Positions 46,086-56,456 are shown, numbered from the stretch's first letter. The stretch: DNA of 64,000 nucleotides from FEN-1350 sp964386005 (GCA_964386005.1 CAYLSB010000007.1:41805-105804), one strand, 5' to 3'. Made by a program: numbers and translations. Notes: generated from the sequence alone by a model not told the origin.

Positions 46086-46514
46086 CTAGTCCACAATCTC
46101 GATACCCATGCTGCGAGCGGTACCTTCGATAATCTTATCCGCCTGTTCCACCGAATAGGCGTTAAGGTCTTTCATCTTGGCCTCGGCAATTTTACGGACC
46201 TGGGCCTTGGTCACCTTGCCCACTTTGTCCTTGTTCGGCACGCCGCTGCCTTTGGCCAGACCCGCTTCCATTTTCAGCAGAATGGAGGCCGGCGGGCTCT
46301 TGACGATAAAATCAAACGTTCGATCGCCATAGACGGAAATCTCGATCGGAACGATCACGCCTTTGATATCCTTGGTCCGTTCGTTGAACTGCGAGATAAA
46401 CTGTCCGATATTCAGGCCGTGTTGCCCCAGAGCGGGACCGATGGGCGGTGCGGGAGTCGCCTGACCGCCCGGTGCCTGCAATTTGATCTTCGTTACGACT
46501 TCTTTTTTCGCCAT
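46086..46514 (-). CDS. rplK: 50S ribosomal protein L11
   Basis: A 142-residue protein that anchors the GTPase centre, the same length as in E. coli. PAPPIGPALGQHGLNI is diagnostic (thiostrepton region). The C-terminal ARSMGIEIVD ends as in the family. Confidence 0.98.
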   Translation of the reverse strand: MAKKEVVTKIKLQAPGGQATPAPPIGPALGQHGLNIGQFISQFNERTKDIKGVIVPIEISVYGDRTFDFIVKSPPASILLKMEAGLAKGSGVPNKDKVGKVTKAQVRKIAEAKMKDLNAYSVEQADKIIEGTARSMGIEIVD

Positions 46515-46581
46515 ACCAGTACCTTCGTGATTTCTCTGTCGCTCGTTGGAGAACCGTCTTATCTTCCGGAATCCGGACCGT

Positions 46582-47121
46582 TTACAATTTTTCGATCTGC
46601 CAGTATTCGATATCCAGCGGCGTACTCCGCCCGAATATCGTCACAATCACCCGCACAATGCCGCGCTCTTCGTCGATCGAATCGACAGCGCCCTCAAAGT
46701 TCTCAAATGCCCCCTCCCGGATCTTGACCACGTCGCCCTTACGGAACTCGACCTTGATATTGGGCGTCTCTTCGGGCTTTTCCGCCTCCTTGAGCATCTT
46801 GGCCACATCCGTGTCGCGCATGGCCGTTGGAATTCCCTCCGTACCGATAAAATCGCCGACGCCCAGCGTTTCCTTAATCACATAAAACGCGTCATCCGGA
46901 ATCCGCCCGTCCTCCTTGGGAACCATTTCCATGAACACATATCCCGGATACAATTTCCGCTTAAAAATCCGTTGCTTGCCGTCACGGATTCTCTTGACCT
47001 GTTCGAAGGGCACCATGATTCGACCGACGCTCTTGACGCCTTCCACCTGCATCTTTCGCGTCAGGGTATCCCGCACTTGTTCTTCTTTATTGGAAGCCAC
47101 TCGCAATACGAACCACTGCAT
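46582..47121 (-). CDS. nusG: transcription factor NusG
   Basis: A 179-residue elongation factor. MQWFVLRVASNKEEQV at 47121 starts the NGN domain that binds the polymerase clamp. The KOW domain (VKIREGAFENFEGAVDSID) at the end links to S10 or Rho. GGGAG precedes the start; the frame start at 47145 would enter secE. Order secE-nusG-rplK is standard. Confidence 0.97.
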   Translation of the reverse strand: MQWFVLRVASNKEEQVRDTLTRKMQVEGVKSVGRIMVPFEQVKRIRDGKQRIFKRKLYPGYVFMEMVPKEDGRIPDDAFYVIKETLGVGDFIGTEGIPTAMRDTDVAKMLKEAEKPEETPNIKVEFRKGDVVKIREGAFENFEGAVDSIDEERGIVRVIVTIFGRSTPLDIEYWQIEKL

Positions 47122-47141
47122 CGCCACGATCTCCCGACTGC

Positions 47142-47528
47142 TCAATACAGTTTAAGGATTTGCGTAAACAGATACCCGAACAGAAAATCAGTCACCATGA
47201 TCAATAGCGACAGCAGAATCACCACCACCAAAACGACCATCGTTGAGGCCACAAGTTCGGCCCGTGACGACCAGCTTACTTTTTTAACCTCGCCCTCGGC
47301 GGCGATCAGAAAATCCGCCACCTTCGCCAGGTTGAGTACCCAGTAGATCAGCAATCCGCCCGTCACGCACAAAGCGACCGGAACCAGCGCCTGGACCCAG
47401 ATATTTTCCATAATGCTGAGTTGCTGATACAATACGAAACACCCAATGGCCAGGGTCGTAAACGCGGCGATACCCGACCAAAGACGAGTATTGTATCCTT
47501 GACCACTCTTGTAGATATTCAGACCCAT
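47142..47528 (-). CDS. secE: protein translocase subunit SecE
   Basis: A 128-residue membrane protein with three predicted helices (near residues 18-40, 48-72 and 92-120), like E. coli and unlike the one-helix forms. EVKKVSWSSRAELVASTMVV is the conserved amphipathic helix and start of the last transmembrane segment. I start at the ATG at 47528 with GGAAG upstream; the longer frame runs through tRNA-Trp. Confidence 0.93.
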   Translation of the reverse strand: MGLNIYKSGQGYNTRLWSGIAAFTTLAIGCFVLYQQLSIMENIWVQALVPVALCVTGGLLIYWVLNLAKVADFLIAAEGEVKKVSWSSRAELVASTMVVLVVVILLSLLIMVTDFLFGYLFTQILKLY

Positions 47529-47584
47529 CGGTTTCGCTTCCTTCGTACCTGTTCTCGAATCGCTGTTCCGTCCGATCTCACCAC

Positions 47585-47658
<74 letters not shown>

Positions 47659-47665
47659 ATCAATC

Positions 47666-47833
47666 CTATTTGCGTCGAATTTTATGAACGGTTCTCTTGC
47701 GCTCGCGTTTGCAGTATTTCGAAATTTCGAGCTTGGGCGTACCACCCTGAACATTCACCTGAGTCCGATAATTTCGATCACCGCACTCTCGGCATTCCAA
47801 CCACACATATTCCCGCTTCGGCGCTTTAGCCAT
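47666..47833 (-). CDS. rpmG: 50S ribosomal protein L33
   Basis: A 55-residue protein. MAKAPKREYVWLECRECGDRN at 47833, with GAGGGA upstream, and the end SKYCKRERKRTVHKIRR are typical. A CxxC pair is present, but only one Cys follows where zinc-binding L33 usually has two, so full zinc binding is uncertain. Confidence 0.96.
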   Translation of the reverse strand: MAKAPKREYVWLECRECGDRNYRTQVNVQGGTPKLEISKYCKRERKRTVHKIRRK

Positions 47834-47887
47834 GATTCCCTCACGAAAAGACAATTCCCCCGCCCGAGACTTCACTCTCGGTTCGGA

Positions 47888-47919
47888 GGGAAAGAAGACG
47901 CCGGATCAACGATCCGGCG
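47888..47919 (-). terminator. possible terminator or attenuator after tuf
   Basis: A perfect 9-pair stem with a 3-base loop (CGCCGGATC at 47899-47907 and its complement) lies 19 bases past the tuf stop. On the minus strand it is followed by TCTTCTTTCCC, a weak pyrimidine tract. A second 6-pair stem lies at 47864-47881. It may lower expression of the genes after tuf. Confidence 0.45.
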
Positions 47920-47937
47920 ACTCCCTGATTGATTGTT

Positions 47938-49164
<1,227 letters not shown>

Positions 49165-49293
49165 CGTATCGAAACCTCCAATGTGCCGTGTTAGTGTTAT
49201 TTCCTGTGTTTATCTCGATTGTATTGTGCCAATTTCGTTTTTCTCCCGCCCCTTCAGCGTCTGCATCCCGCCGACGGACAGGTCCGTTGTTTT

Positions 49294-49366
<73 letters not shown>

Positions 49367-49476
49367 GAATCCATTCTCGCTGGCGGCATTATCCTGCCGT
49401 CCCTTTCTTCAATCATTCGCCATGCCCATGTTCTTGATCAGGGGTAGGGAATCCCTTTGAATTTCATGAAACGAGA

Positions 49477-49505
49477 AATATACAACTATTCTTGCATGGA
49501 TGCAA
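49477..49505 (-). promoter_or_regulatory. candidate promoter of the tRNA-Thr/tuf block
   Basis: On the minus strand TTGCAT (49500-49505) and TATATT (49477-49482) are 17 bases apart, about 105 bases before the tRNA. It is the best promoter seen at the head of the block. Confidence 0.45.
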
Positions 49506-49627
49506 ACACAAAAAACATATTTTTTCCCATTTTTTTCACGATTGCTTGATACGTTTATGGGGCATCCCGTCAAAAGATTCCATAACCGGAACCCTATACA
49601 CCTATAACAGGACATGATACACCATTA

Positions 49628-50707
49628 TTAAGGAAGATGGATTAATAAATTCCGTGTTACGTGTGTCATGATTGTTGAATAATGAACCGGATCGTATATC
49701 TTGAACCGCATTACATTGATTTTTCCGTCCGGATCAACCTCAATCCGGCCTCTCGAATCCACAGTAATGCTCTGCTCTTCAAATCCAAACAATTTCATTT
49801 CCCTTCCATCGACATGCGAATCGGACGTTACGGACAAGCACTTTCCATCCCAATTCATGATCTTTCGATTTGAAATACTGCCAAAAATGGCCGTGCACCA
49901 GAGATTACGATCCATCCGGAATACCTTTTTCTTCTCATCGGGATCAACCGGGCTATACAAATAATGGATAGGATCATCTTTTTTCTGCATCAGAGCATAT
50001 ATAAAGTAGTTTGTAACGCGATCCGATACCCCTTCGAGCAATTTCGATTGAGATGCCTTCCAATACGAGGCCTTCCCCTGATTCTGCCACAATCCCCCAT
50101 CAAAGCACGGAACCCAATATACCGGCAATCCCGATCCCATCACGTCTCGAAACGCATGAACATCCAGCCCGACATTGTATTCGATAAACTCCGCATCGGA
50201 GGCCTCGCCGATAAATATCAACAGCCGGAATACCTTGCCTTTAAATAGGTCGGGGTCACGGTTAAACGCCGCCGCTACATCTCGAACACTTCCAACCGTA
50301 ATGATGGCCACGGGTTTTGAAGATTCGCGCAGAATTTCCAGTATTCTCCGAACTCCGTACTGATACAGTTCATTTTGATTCTCGCCGGTATCCTGGGGAC
50401 TGGTTAAGGCATCTGCCAATCCGATTTCAAACGGCACATTCCTTCCTGCTATGGCATTCATCTGGCGTACGGCAACCGATCCGGGCTGACGTTGCTGTCT
50501 TCGCCCTTGGTCCAGAACGATTAGTTTGACATCCAATTCCTCCATCGCATACAGACATGCCAGATCAAAATGATCATCCGGGTCTTCGTGTGGATGAAAG
50601 AGATCGGTACAGTAAATCACCGGAACCGTATCTGCAGCGCAGGCCCAATCACAAAAGCCGGCGATCATAAACAATATAATCCAAATCCGTATTAGCCAGT
50701 ATTTCAT
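49628..50707 (-). CDS. secreted nucleoside-hydrolase-like protein
   Basis: A 359-residue protein of the inosine-uridine nucleoside hydrolase superfamily. Residues 1-25 are a signal peptide. VIYCTDLFHPHEDPDDHFDLACLYAM (about 29-54) corresponds to the Asp-rich calcium site, but the spacing differs from the canonical DxDxxxDD. ITVGSVRDVAAAF resembles the family's TGPLTNLA region. It is exported, unlike the purine-salvage enzymes, so the substrate may be another N- or O-riboside. It stands between the tRNA-Thr/tuf block and the second Gfo/Idh/MocA gene. Confidence 0.75.
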   Translation of the reverse strand: MKYWLIRIWIILFMIAGFCDWACAADTVPVIYCTDLFHPHEDPDDHFDLACLYAMEELDVKLIVLDQGRRQQRQPGSVAVRQMNAIAGRNVPFEIGLADALTSPQDTGENQNELYQYGVRRILEILRESSKPVAIITVGSVRDVAAAFNRDPDLFKGKVFRLLIFIGEASDAEFIEYNVGLDVHAFRDVMGSGLPVYWVPCFDGGLWQNQGKASYWKASQSKLLEGVSDRVTNYFIYALMQKKDDPIHYLYSPVDPDEKKKVFRMDRNLWCTAIFGSISNRKIMNWDGKCLSVTSDSHVDGREMKLFGFEEQSITVDSRGRIEVDPDGKINVMRFKIYDPVHYSTIMTHVTRNLLIHLP

Positions 50708-50739
50708 TGGATATCCTGGATATCAACTCCCGGGTTCGA

Positions 50740-52110
50740 TCAGATAAGCCACTTGGGCCGGAACTCGGTTCGGACGAAACAGCCCGCTTCGGGGGCGTTC
50801 GCGGCTTCCATCTTTTCGCCGTTCCAGTCGAGGTTTTTTCCGGCACGGACAGCAAGCACACCCGACAGGCCAATCTCCGTTAGCTTGCCGCCGATGTCGA
50901 AATCGGAGAAGGTCTTCCCTTCGCCGCGGCAGGCGTCGATGAATTCCTGGCCGTGGCCTTTGCTGCGCGGCAGAGTCTGGGGGATATCTTTGGTAGCCGG
51001 GTGCTGGAGAACATCCTTGAGCCGCGGTTCGCCTTCGAGGCGGATCATCGCGTCGGTGTTCCAGTGGCTCGAGTAGATGCAGCCCTTTTCGCCGACGATC
51101 AGGACGCCGCCGTCCTTTTCCTTATGGACATCGACGACGGGAGCGATCACCGCCGCCGGTGGCAGTCCGGTGCCTTGCCAGTAGAGTTTGACCGGCGGAC
51201 GCTTACCGCGGGCCGGGAAATGGAACTCGACGGCGGGCTTGTCGTCCGGCTGCTTGCCGGATTTATCCAGGTTGGTCACGAGCCGCTCGGGATAGCCCAG
51301 GTCCAGAGCCCGCATCGGCAGGTTGATGGAATGGCAGCAGAAGTCGGCCAGGCCGCCGTTGCCGAAGTCGAACCAGCCGCGCCACGCGAACGGATGATAC
51401 ACATCCTTCTTGAAGGGACGCATGGCCGACGGGCCCACCCACAGGTCCCAGTTGAAGCCGGCCGGGATGGGGTCAACGCCATCGGCGCTTCCTTCGCGAG
51501 CGGTAACGCCGATGCCCCACTCGTAGATTTCGCGGACCGGACCGATGGCCCCGGCCTGGATGATCTCGATCGAGCGGCGAAGCGAAGTACTGGCACTGCC
51601 CTGGTTACCCATCTGGGTTACGACCTTGCTACTGCGGGCCAGTTCACGAAGCTGGCGGGCCTCGGACACGCTGTGCGTCAGCGGCTTTTCACAATAGATA
51701 TGCTTGCCGGCTTTCATGAAGGTCTTGCACAATGGCGCGTGCCAGTGATCGGGCGTGCCGATCAGGACGGCGTCGAAGGTGGCCGCGTCGTCGAGCAGCT
51801 TGCGGTAATCCTCGTACCCCTTGGCCGCCTCGCCGCCTTTGCCGGCCGCATCCTTGCGGGCGTTTTCAATCTGGCCAGCGTCCGGATCGCACAGGGCAAC
51901 GAGGTTGGCCCCGCAGGAAAGCAGGCCGGTCATGACTCCCCTCCCCTGCCCGCCGCAACCGACCAATGCGAGATTAACCTTACTGTTGGCTTCGGTCGAG
52001 GTGGCGCTGCAGCGGATCACCAGCGGCCCCCCGAACGCGGCCGCGCCAATCCCGATAGCGGATGATTTGAGAAAACTACGACGCGTGACATTCGTTTTGT
52101 TGTGCTTCAT
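50740..52110 (-). CDS. Tat-exported Gfo/Idh/MocA oxidoreductase (second copy)
   Basis: A 456-residue NAD(P)-type dehydrogenase. VTRRSFLKSSAIGIGAAAFGG is a classic twin-arginine signal; GGAG precedes the ATG at 52110. The Rossmann motif is ALVGCGGQGRG with VALCDPD, and GTPDHWHAPL followed by HIYCEKPLTHS holds the conserved EKP. FGNGGLADFCCHSINLPM is the usual C-terminal active-site region. By eye, the third codon positions are clearly more G+C rich than in the neighbouring gene, which may reflect separate acquisition. It is not paired with a DUF1080 gene here. Confidence 0.92.
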   Translation of the reverse strand: MKHNKTNVTRRSFLKSSAIGIGAAAFGGPLVIRCSATSTEANSKVNLALVGCGGQGRGVMTGLLSCGANLVALCDPDAGQIENARKDAAGKGGEAAKGYEDYRKLLDDAATFDAVLIGTPDHWHAPLCKTFMKAGKHIYCEKPLTHSVSEARQLRELARSSKVVTQMGNQGSASTSLRRSIEIIQAGAIGPVREIYEWGIGVTAREGSADGVDPIPAGFNWDLWVGPSAMRPFKKDVYHPFAWRGWFDFGNGGLADFCCHSINLPMRALDLGYPERLVTNLDKSGKQPDDKPAVEFHFPARGKRPPVKLYWQGTGLPPAAVIAPVVDVHKEKDGGVLIVGEKGCIYSSHWNTDAMIRLEGEPRLKDVLQHPATKDIPQTLPRSKGHGQEFIDACRGEGKTFSDFDIGGKLTEIGLSGVLAVRAGKNLDWNGEKMEAANAPEAGCFVRTEFRPKWLI

Positions 52111-52350
52111 GGCTTCTCCACAGAATCCGTTCAGACGCAAATTGTTTGTAGCAATTTCCTGTCATTTCCCTTTTATCTTCGTCGGGCAACGCAACGAACC
52201 CATTGTCCCCGGCTTGACCATTTCGATCTTTTTATTTGGGAACTCGATTCGTTCGAAATCCCATCCTGTCTCCAACGACCTCATTCACGATCCCGTTTCA
52301 TTTTATCCGCTGGTGGTATGAGACAAAACACAAAATTCATGAAATAGGGC

Positions 52351-52378
52351 TTGCAAGCGGGCAGGATTGGGGTATAGT
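52351..52378 (+). promoter_or_regulatory. promoter of tRNA-Gly
   Basis: TTGCAA (52351-52356) and TATAGT (52373-52378) with a 16-base spacer; the tRNA begins 12 bases after the -10 element. Confidence 0.7.
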
Positions 52379-52389
52379 AGTATGGTTTC

Positions 52390-52461
52390 GCGGGCGTAGC
52401 TCAGTGGTAGAGCGTCACGTTGCCAACGTGAATGTCGTGGGTTCAAGTCCCATCGCCCGCT
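52390..52461 (+). tRNA. tRNA-Gly (GCC)
   Basis: A 72-nucleotide cloverleaf with anticodon GCC in loop TTGCCAA and acceptor GCGGGCG/CGCCCGC. CCA is not encoded. It opens a transcript that continues into a structured segment and a terminator before tig. Confidence 0.95.
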
Positions 52462-52465
52462 GTTC

Positions 52466-52516
52466 GTGGTGCGACAGGCCGCACAACGTGTGCGGCCAAC
52501 GCAGGTCCGAAACCAC
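52466..52516 (+). ncRNA. GC-rich hairpin in a structured segment between tRNA-Gly and tig
   Basis: Right after the tRNA, GTGG-TGCG (52466-52473) pairs with CGCA (52500-52503) and CCAC (52513-52516), enclosing a perfect 9-pair stem (52477-52497). A smaller 5-pair hairpin (AACCC/GGGTT) lies further on, and the segment ends in an intrinsic terminator. No protein is encoded. It could be a separate small RNA or a leader of tig; I recognise no known family. Confidence 0.4.
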
Positions 52517-52608
52517 ATAGCTTGTGCGAGGTACCGGCTACACGATAGTCAGGCGCAGGTTGCACAGGTACAGGATAACCCATGGAACAGGGTTTAACGA
52601 AATCAACT

Positions 52609-52647
52609 GGCTTCGGGAAATGAATTTCCCAAGGCCGTTTTTGTTTT
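52609..52647 (+). terminator. intrinsic terminator upstream of tig
   Basis: A 12-pair stem with one mismatch (GGC..GGGAAAT and complements, 52609-52636) followed by a T run with one G (52638-52647). Only 27 bases separate it from the tig ATG, with no promoter between, so tig must rely on read-through. Confidence 0.75.
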
Positions 52648-52674
52648 ACCAATTGATGGAAGCAGGAGCATACT

Positions 52675-54237
52675 ATGGCTGACAAACAGGATGCCTCAAA
52701 AACCGAGGCCGAAGAAACCAAGCAGGCCCCCAATATCGTCACCGTCGAAGACAGCGGACCCTGTAAGAAAAAAATTTCAGTTGAGATCCCCGAAGAGACC
52801 ATCAAAAAGTTGCTGGATGAGCAATACAACGAGTTGAAACGGGATGCGGTGTTGCCGGGTTTCCGGCGCGGACGTGCGCCGCTACGACTATTGGAAAAAC
52901 GATTCGGTACGGACATTCGGACGCAGGCCAAGATCAAATTGCTGGCCGAAACCAGTCAAAAGGCCATCGATGACAACAAGATCCAGATGCTGGGCGATCC
53001 GGACATCGACCACGAAAACATCGAGCTTCCGGAATCCGGACCGATGACGTATTCGTTCGAGGTCGAGGTCCGGCCGGAGTTTGAGTTGCCCAAGCTCGAT
53101 GAAATCCCGATCGAAAAACCCAGAATTGAGATCACCGACGAAAAGATCGAAGAAGAAATTCTCGACATGCGCAAACACGCCGGTCTGTGGGTGCCCAAGA
53201 CGGAACCGGTCGAATCCGGCGATCAGATTGTGGCCGACGTCATGATCAAGGTTATGGACTCCGAGGAACACGAGAAACGCGACAATATCGAGGTCTTTGT
53301 GCGTCCAAAAGGGTTTGTCGGTTCCATCCCGGTGGAGGGCCTGGACGATCTTCTCAAGGGTAGTAAGCACGGTGACAGCAGGCAAACAACGGTCGATGTG
53401 GCCGATACGTTCTTCCTCGAACAGTATCGCGGCAAAAAGGTCGCCCTCGATATCACCGTCAAGGATATCAAGAAACTCGAACCGGCCGAGCTGAACGACG
53501 ACTTCTTTACCCGCCACGGCGTCAAGGACGTCGGGGAACTGAAGGATGCTCTCAAACAATACCATGCCTCGCAAGCCGAGCGCGACGCCCGCAACGCGAT
53601 GTCGGAACAGATTCACGACTATCTGCTGGAGAATACCCATTTTGACCTTCCGGCCGACGTGGTGGCCGAACAATCGACCAGTATCCTGCAGCGGAGGTAC
53701 GCCAGTCTTCTGATGCAGGGCCAGCAGCGCGAACAGATCGATCAGCAAATGGAAGATCTCCGCGCCAGCAGCGAGGAGCAGGCCATCGAACAACTGAAAC
53801 TGTTCTTCATTATGGATAAAATAGCCGAGAAATTCGAGATTTCGGTAACCGACGAGGAAGTCAACGGCCAGATCGCCCAGATCGCGGTTTCTCGCGGGCG
53901 ACGGCCGGAAAAGATGCGCGAAGAGCTGGCCAAGGACGGATCTCTGGCTCAGTTTACTTTGCAGCTTCGCGAACAGAAGTGCATCGAAAAATTGCTGGAA
54001 TCCGCCAAGATCGACGAAGTCGAACCCAGCAAGGTGCGCAAGATTCGGCGCAAACCCGCCGCCGCGAAGACCGTTTCAAAACCTGCGGCAAAGGCCAAAG
54101 CCAAATCCGAAGATGCCGACGAGGACGAACCGGGATCCAAAGCTTCCAAAAGCGAAAAGAAGGTTTCTCGCGAAGAGGCGGCGGCCAAACGAAGTCGAAA
54201 AACGGACGATAAAAAGTCGGATAAAAAAGCAAAGTAG
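52675..54237 (+). CDS. tig: trigger factor
   Basis: A 520-residue ribosome-associated chaperone (432 in E. coli). GFRRGRAPLRLLEKRFG (about 62-78) is the L23-docking signature. A degenerate FKBP-like region follows (about 175-280), missing several conserved residues, so prolyl isomerase activity is doubtful. The helical C-terminal arms follow. The last 80 or so residues are a Lys/Ala/Glu-rich tail, which is why the chain is long. AGGAG precedes the ATG. It is followed by two clpP genes. Confidence 0.95.
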   Translation: MADKQDASKTEAEETKQAPNIVTVEDSGPCKKKISVEIPEETIKKLLDEQYNELKRDAVLPGFRRGRAPLRLLEKRFGTDIRTQAKIKLLAETSQKAIDDNKIQMLGDPDIDHENIELPESGPMTYSFEVEVRPEFELPKLDEIPIEKPRIEITDEKIEEEILDMRKHAGLWVPKTEPVESGDQIVADVMIKVMDSEEHEKRDNIEVFVRPKGFVGSIPVEGLDDLLKGSKHGDSRQTTVDVADTFFLEQYRGKKVALDITVKDIKKLEPAELNDDFFTRHGVKDVGELKDALKQYHASQAERDARNAMSEQIHDYLLENTHFDLPADVVAEQSTSILQRRYASLLMQGQQREQIDQQMEDLRASSEEQAIEQLKLFFIMDKIAEKFEISVTDEEVNGQIAQIAVSRGRRPEKMREELAKDGSLAQFTLQLREQKCIEKLLESAKIDEVEPSKVRKIRRKPAAAKTVSKPAAKAKAKSEDADEDEPGSKASKSEKKVSREEAAAKRSRKTDDKKSDKKAK

Positions 54238-54361
54238 TTATTGCGGATATCCGATATTTGTGTGAATGTTTCTATCGAGCGAAAGGCCAAGAGTGTAGGC
54301 AATCTCTACGGCTTCGTCCGATAAGAACCGGTACCACTACTGAGATTGGAAGGATTTTCGG

Positions 54362-55021
54362 ATGGAATTTCCGTATCTCCATCAGGCACGGATTGGGCCG
54401 ATTGAGCCGCATTTACAAGCTCCGCCTTACCAGCGAACCCGCGAGATGACCCTCGATGACATGCTACTGGACAACCGGATTATCTTCATGATCGGCGAGA
54501 TTTCCTACCGGCTGGCCACCGAGGTTATCATGAAGATGTTGTACCTGGACAACCTCAAACGAGGCACCGAGATCAGTTTGTATATCAACTCTCCCGGCGG
54601 CAGCGTGGACGACACCATGGCGATCTACGACACCATGCGATTTATCAGTTCGCCGGTGGCAACGTATTGTATCGGGCGGGCGCAGTCCGGGGCGGCAATC
54701 ATCCTGGCTTCCGGCACCAAAGGAAAACGATATGCTCTGCCGCACGCCAAGATCATGCTGCACCAGCCCTGGGGCGGCGTAACCGGACAGGCGGCGGATA
54801 TCAAGATTCAGGCCGACGAAATCCTCAAGGCCAAGAAGATGATTAATGAGTTGCTGGCCAAACACACCGGTCAACCCATCGAGAAAATCGAAAAGGAAAC
54901 CGACCGCGACAAGTACATGTCCGCCGAAGATGCGCGGGGTTATGGACTGATCGACGAAGTCCTGCACGAAAGCGAAACGGACGCAGACAAAAAAGCCAAG
55001 GATAAAGACAAACCCAAGTGA
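54362..55021 (+). CDS. clpP: ClpP protease subunit 1
   Basis: A 219-residue ATP-dependent protease subunit. The triad is complete: Ser109 (GRAQSGAA), His134 (IMLHQP) and Asp183 (DRDKYM). The residue after the Ser is Gly where most ClpP have Met. GRIIFMIGEI-type and YINSPGGSVDD segments are typical. There is no long propeptide. A Lys/Asp-rich tail ends the chain. Overlap is absent; the next clpP starts 33 bases later. Confidence 0.95.
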   Translation: MEFPYLHQARIGPIEPHLQAPPYQRTREMTLDDMLLDNRIIFMIGEISYRLATEVIMKMLYLDNLKRGTEISLYINSPGGSVDDTMAIYDTMRFISSPVATYCIGRAQSGAAIILASGTKGKRYALPHAKIMLHQPWGGVTGQAADIKIQADEILKAKKMINELLAKHTGQPIEKIEKETDRDKYMSAEDARGYGLIDEVLHESETDADKKAKDKDKPK

Positions 55022-55053
55022 TTGGGATTCTCTCTATTGGAGCATCTAAACTC

Positions 55054-55677
55054 ATGAGCAATCTGGTTCCGATCGTGATTGAAAAATCCGGCCGCGGCGA
55101 GCGGGCTTACGATATTTTTTCGCGGCTGTTGAAAGACCGCATTATATTTCTCGGTGGACCGGTGGATGATGATTCCGCCAACCTGATTATCGCCCAGATG
55201 TTGTTTTTGAGCAATGAAGACAGCAAAAACGATATTCATTTCTACATCAACTCGCCGGGCGGAGCCATCACGGCGGGACTGGCCGTCTATGATACGATGC
55301 GTTTCCTTCGCTGCGATGTGGCCACGTATTGCGTCGGTCAGGCCGCCAGCATGGCGGCGGTATTGTTCGCCGCAGGCGAGACCAACAAGCGATTCGTTCT
55401 GCCCAACAGCCGGGTCCTGTTGCATCAGCCGTTGATCTCCGGCGTGATGGAAGGCGCGGCCACCGATCTGGAGATTGAGGCCCGCGAAATCCTGCGGCTT
55501 CGCGAGCGGCTGTACAAGATTCTGTCCTTCCATACGGGTAAGGACCCGCAGCAGATCGAAAAGGATTGCGACCGCAACCTCTGGCTGGAAGCCGAGGAGG
55601 CGGTAGCATACGGTTTGGCCGATCGGATCATGCAGAAGGCCCCCGAAGTCGTAACCCACAAACCTTCGGACGAATAA
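55054..55677 (+). CDS. ClpP protease subunit 2 (Asn in place of triad Asp)
   Basis: A 207-residue ClpP paralogue. Ser99 (GQAASMAAV) and His124 (LLHQP) are present, but in DCDRNLWLEAEEA the aligned catalytic Asp is Asn175. Listeria ClpP1 has the same substitution, where it assembles with a second ClpP. I therefore expect a mixed ClpP1-ClpP2 tetradecamer here. GGAG precedes the ATG at 55054. No clpX or clpA follows. Confidence 0.93.
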   Translation: MSNLVPIVIEKSGRGERAYDIFSRLLKDRIIFLGGPVDDDSANLIIAQMLFLSNEDSKNDIHFYINSPGGAITAGLAVYDTMRFLRCDVATYCVGQAASMAAVLFAAGETNKRFVLPNSRVLLHQPLISGVMEGAATDLEIEAREILRLRERLYKILSFHTGKDPQQIEKDCDRNLWLEAEEAVAYGLADRIMQKAPEVVTHKPSDE

Positions 55678-55700
55678 TTTCCGGGGAAGGATCGCATTCC

Positions 55701-56327
55701 ATGCGAAATACGGCCGCGGCAATCCGATCCATAATTTTAACGGCGACATTCTATGCGCTGATGACCTTGTGCATCGCCGGTTGCGGCGATATCGGAAAAA
55801 ATCCGCTATGGCAACAGGTCGATAGCAAACAGGAAGAAACCAATCGCCTTCAATTGCAGGTTCAGCAGCTTCAGCAGGAAAACGAGGATTACCGCAAGCG
55901 GCTGGAAACCCTGTCGAAAATGGACAAAGAAACCCGTCTCGAAGCCATCAACACCCTGGACCGGATTGAAATCGCCAAGCGATCCGGCCTGACGGACGAA
56001 AATTCCGACGGCAAGAAAGACACATTGATCATTTACCTGAAACCCTTCGATACGCATGGCGATCCCATCAAGTTCACCGGGAAGGTTCGAGTTGAGTTGT
56101 GGGATCTGAATAGCGCGGCCGACAAGGCCATGTTATACGGCTGGGATATCGCGCCGGAGCAGCTTGCCAAGATGTGGTCCAGCACCTTTCTGACCAGTTA
56201 TTATCGCCTGCGTTTCGAAGTCGCCGACAAGATCGCCGGACGTGACAAGGAACTGACCGTCAAGGTCGAATTCACCGATTTTGTCTCCGGACGTGTACTT
56301 CGGGAACAGGCGATCGTACAACCGTAA
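55701..56327 (+). CDS. lipoprotein with coiled coil
   Basis: A 208-residue protein that I cannot assign. CIAGC near residues 24-28 is a lipobox after a hydrophobic signal, so it should be lipid-anchored. A Gln/Glu-rich coiled coil follows (about 40-75), then a beta-rich domain with YLKPFDTHGDPIKFTGKVRVELWDL and VKVEFTDFVSGRVL, which resembles a small Ig-type fold. AAGGA precedes the ATG at 55701, 23 bases after clpP2. Confidence 0.75.
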   Translation: MRNTAAAIRSIILTATFYALMTLCIAGCGDIGKNPLWQQVDSKQEETNRLQLQVQQLQQENEDYRKRLETLSKMDKETRLEAINTLDRIEIAKRSGLTDENSDGKKDTLIIYLKPFDTHGDPIKFTGKVRVELWDLNSAADKAMLYGWDIAPEQLAKMWSSTFLTSYYRLRFEVADKIAGRDKELTVKVEFTDFVSGRVLREQAIVQP

Positions 56328-56421
56328 TTTCATTTTCAGTTTCCAATTTTCAACTTTCAACGAATTGGCATTTCCCTATCCACCTTGTGATCGATTGTTT
56401 CACGGATTTGAATCCTCATCC

Positions 56422-56449
56422 TTGAAAATGGCGAGCAACATGGTATCCT
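56422..56449 (+). promoter_or_regulatory. candidate promoter of the DNA methyltransferase
   Basis: TTGAAA (56422-56427) and TATCCT (56444-56449), 16 bases apart. The start codon follows only eight bases after the -10 element, so the mRNA could be leaderless. Confidence 0.35.
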
Positions 56450-56456
56450 ATCGCCC

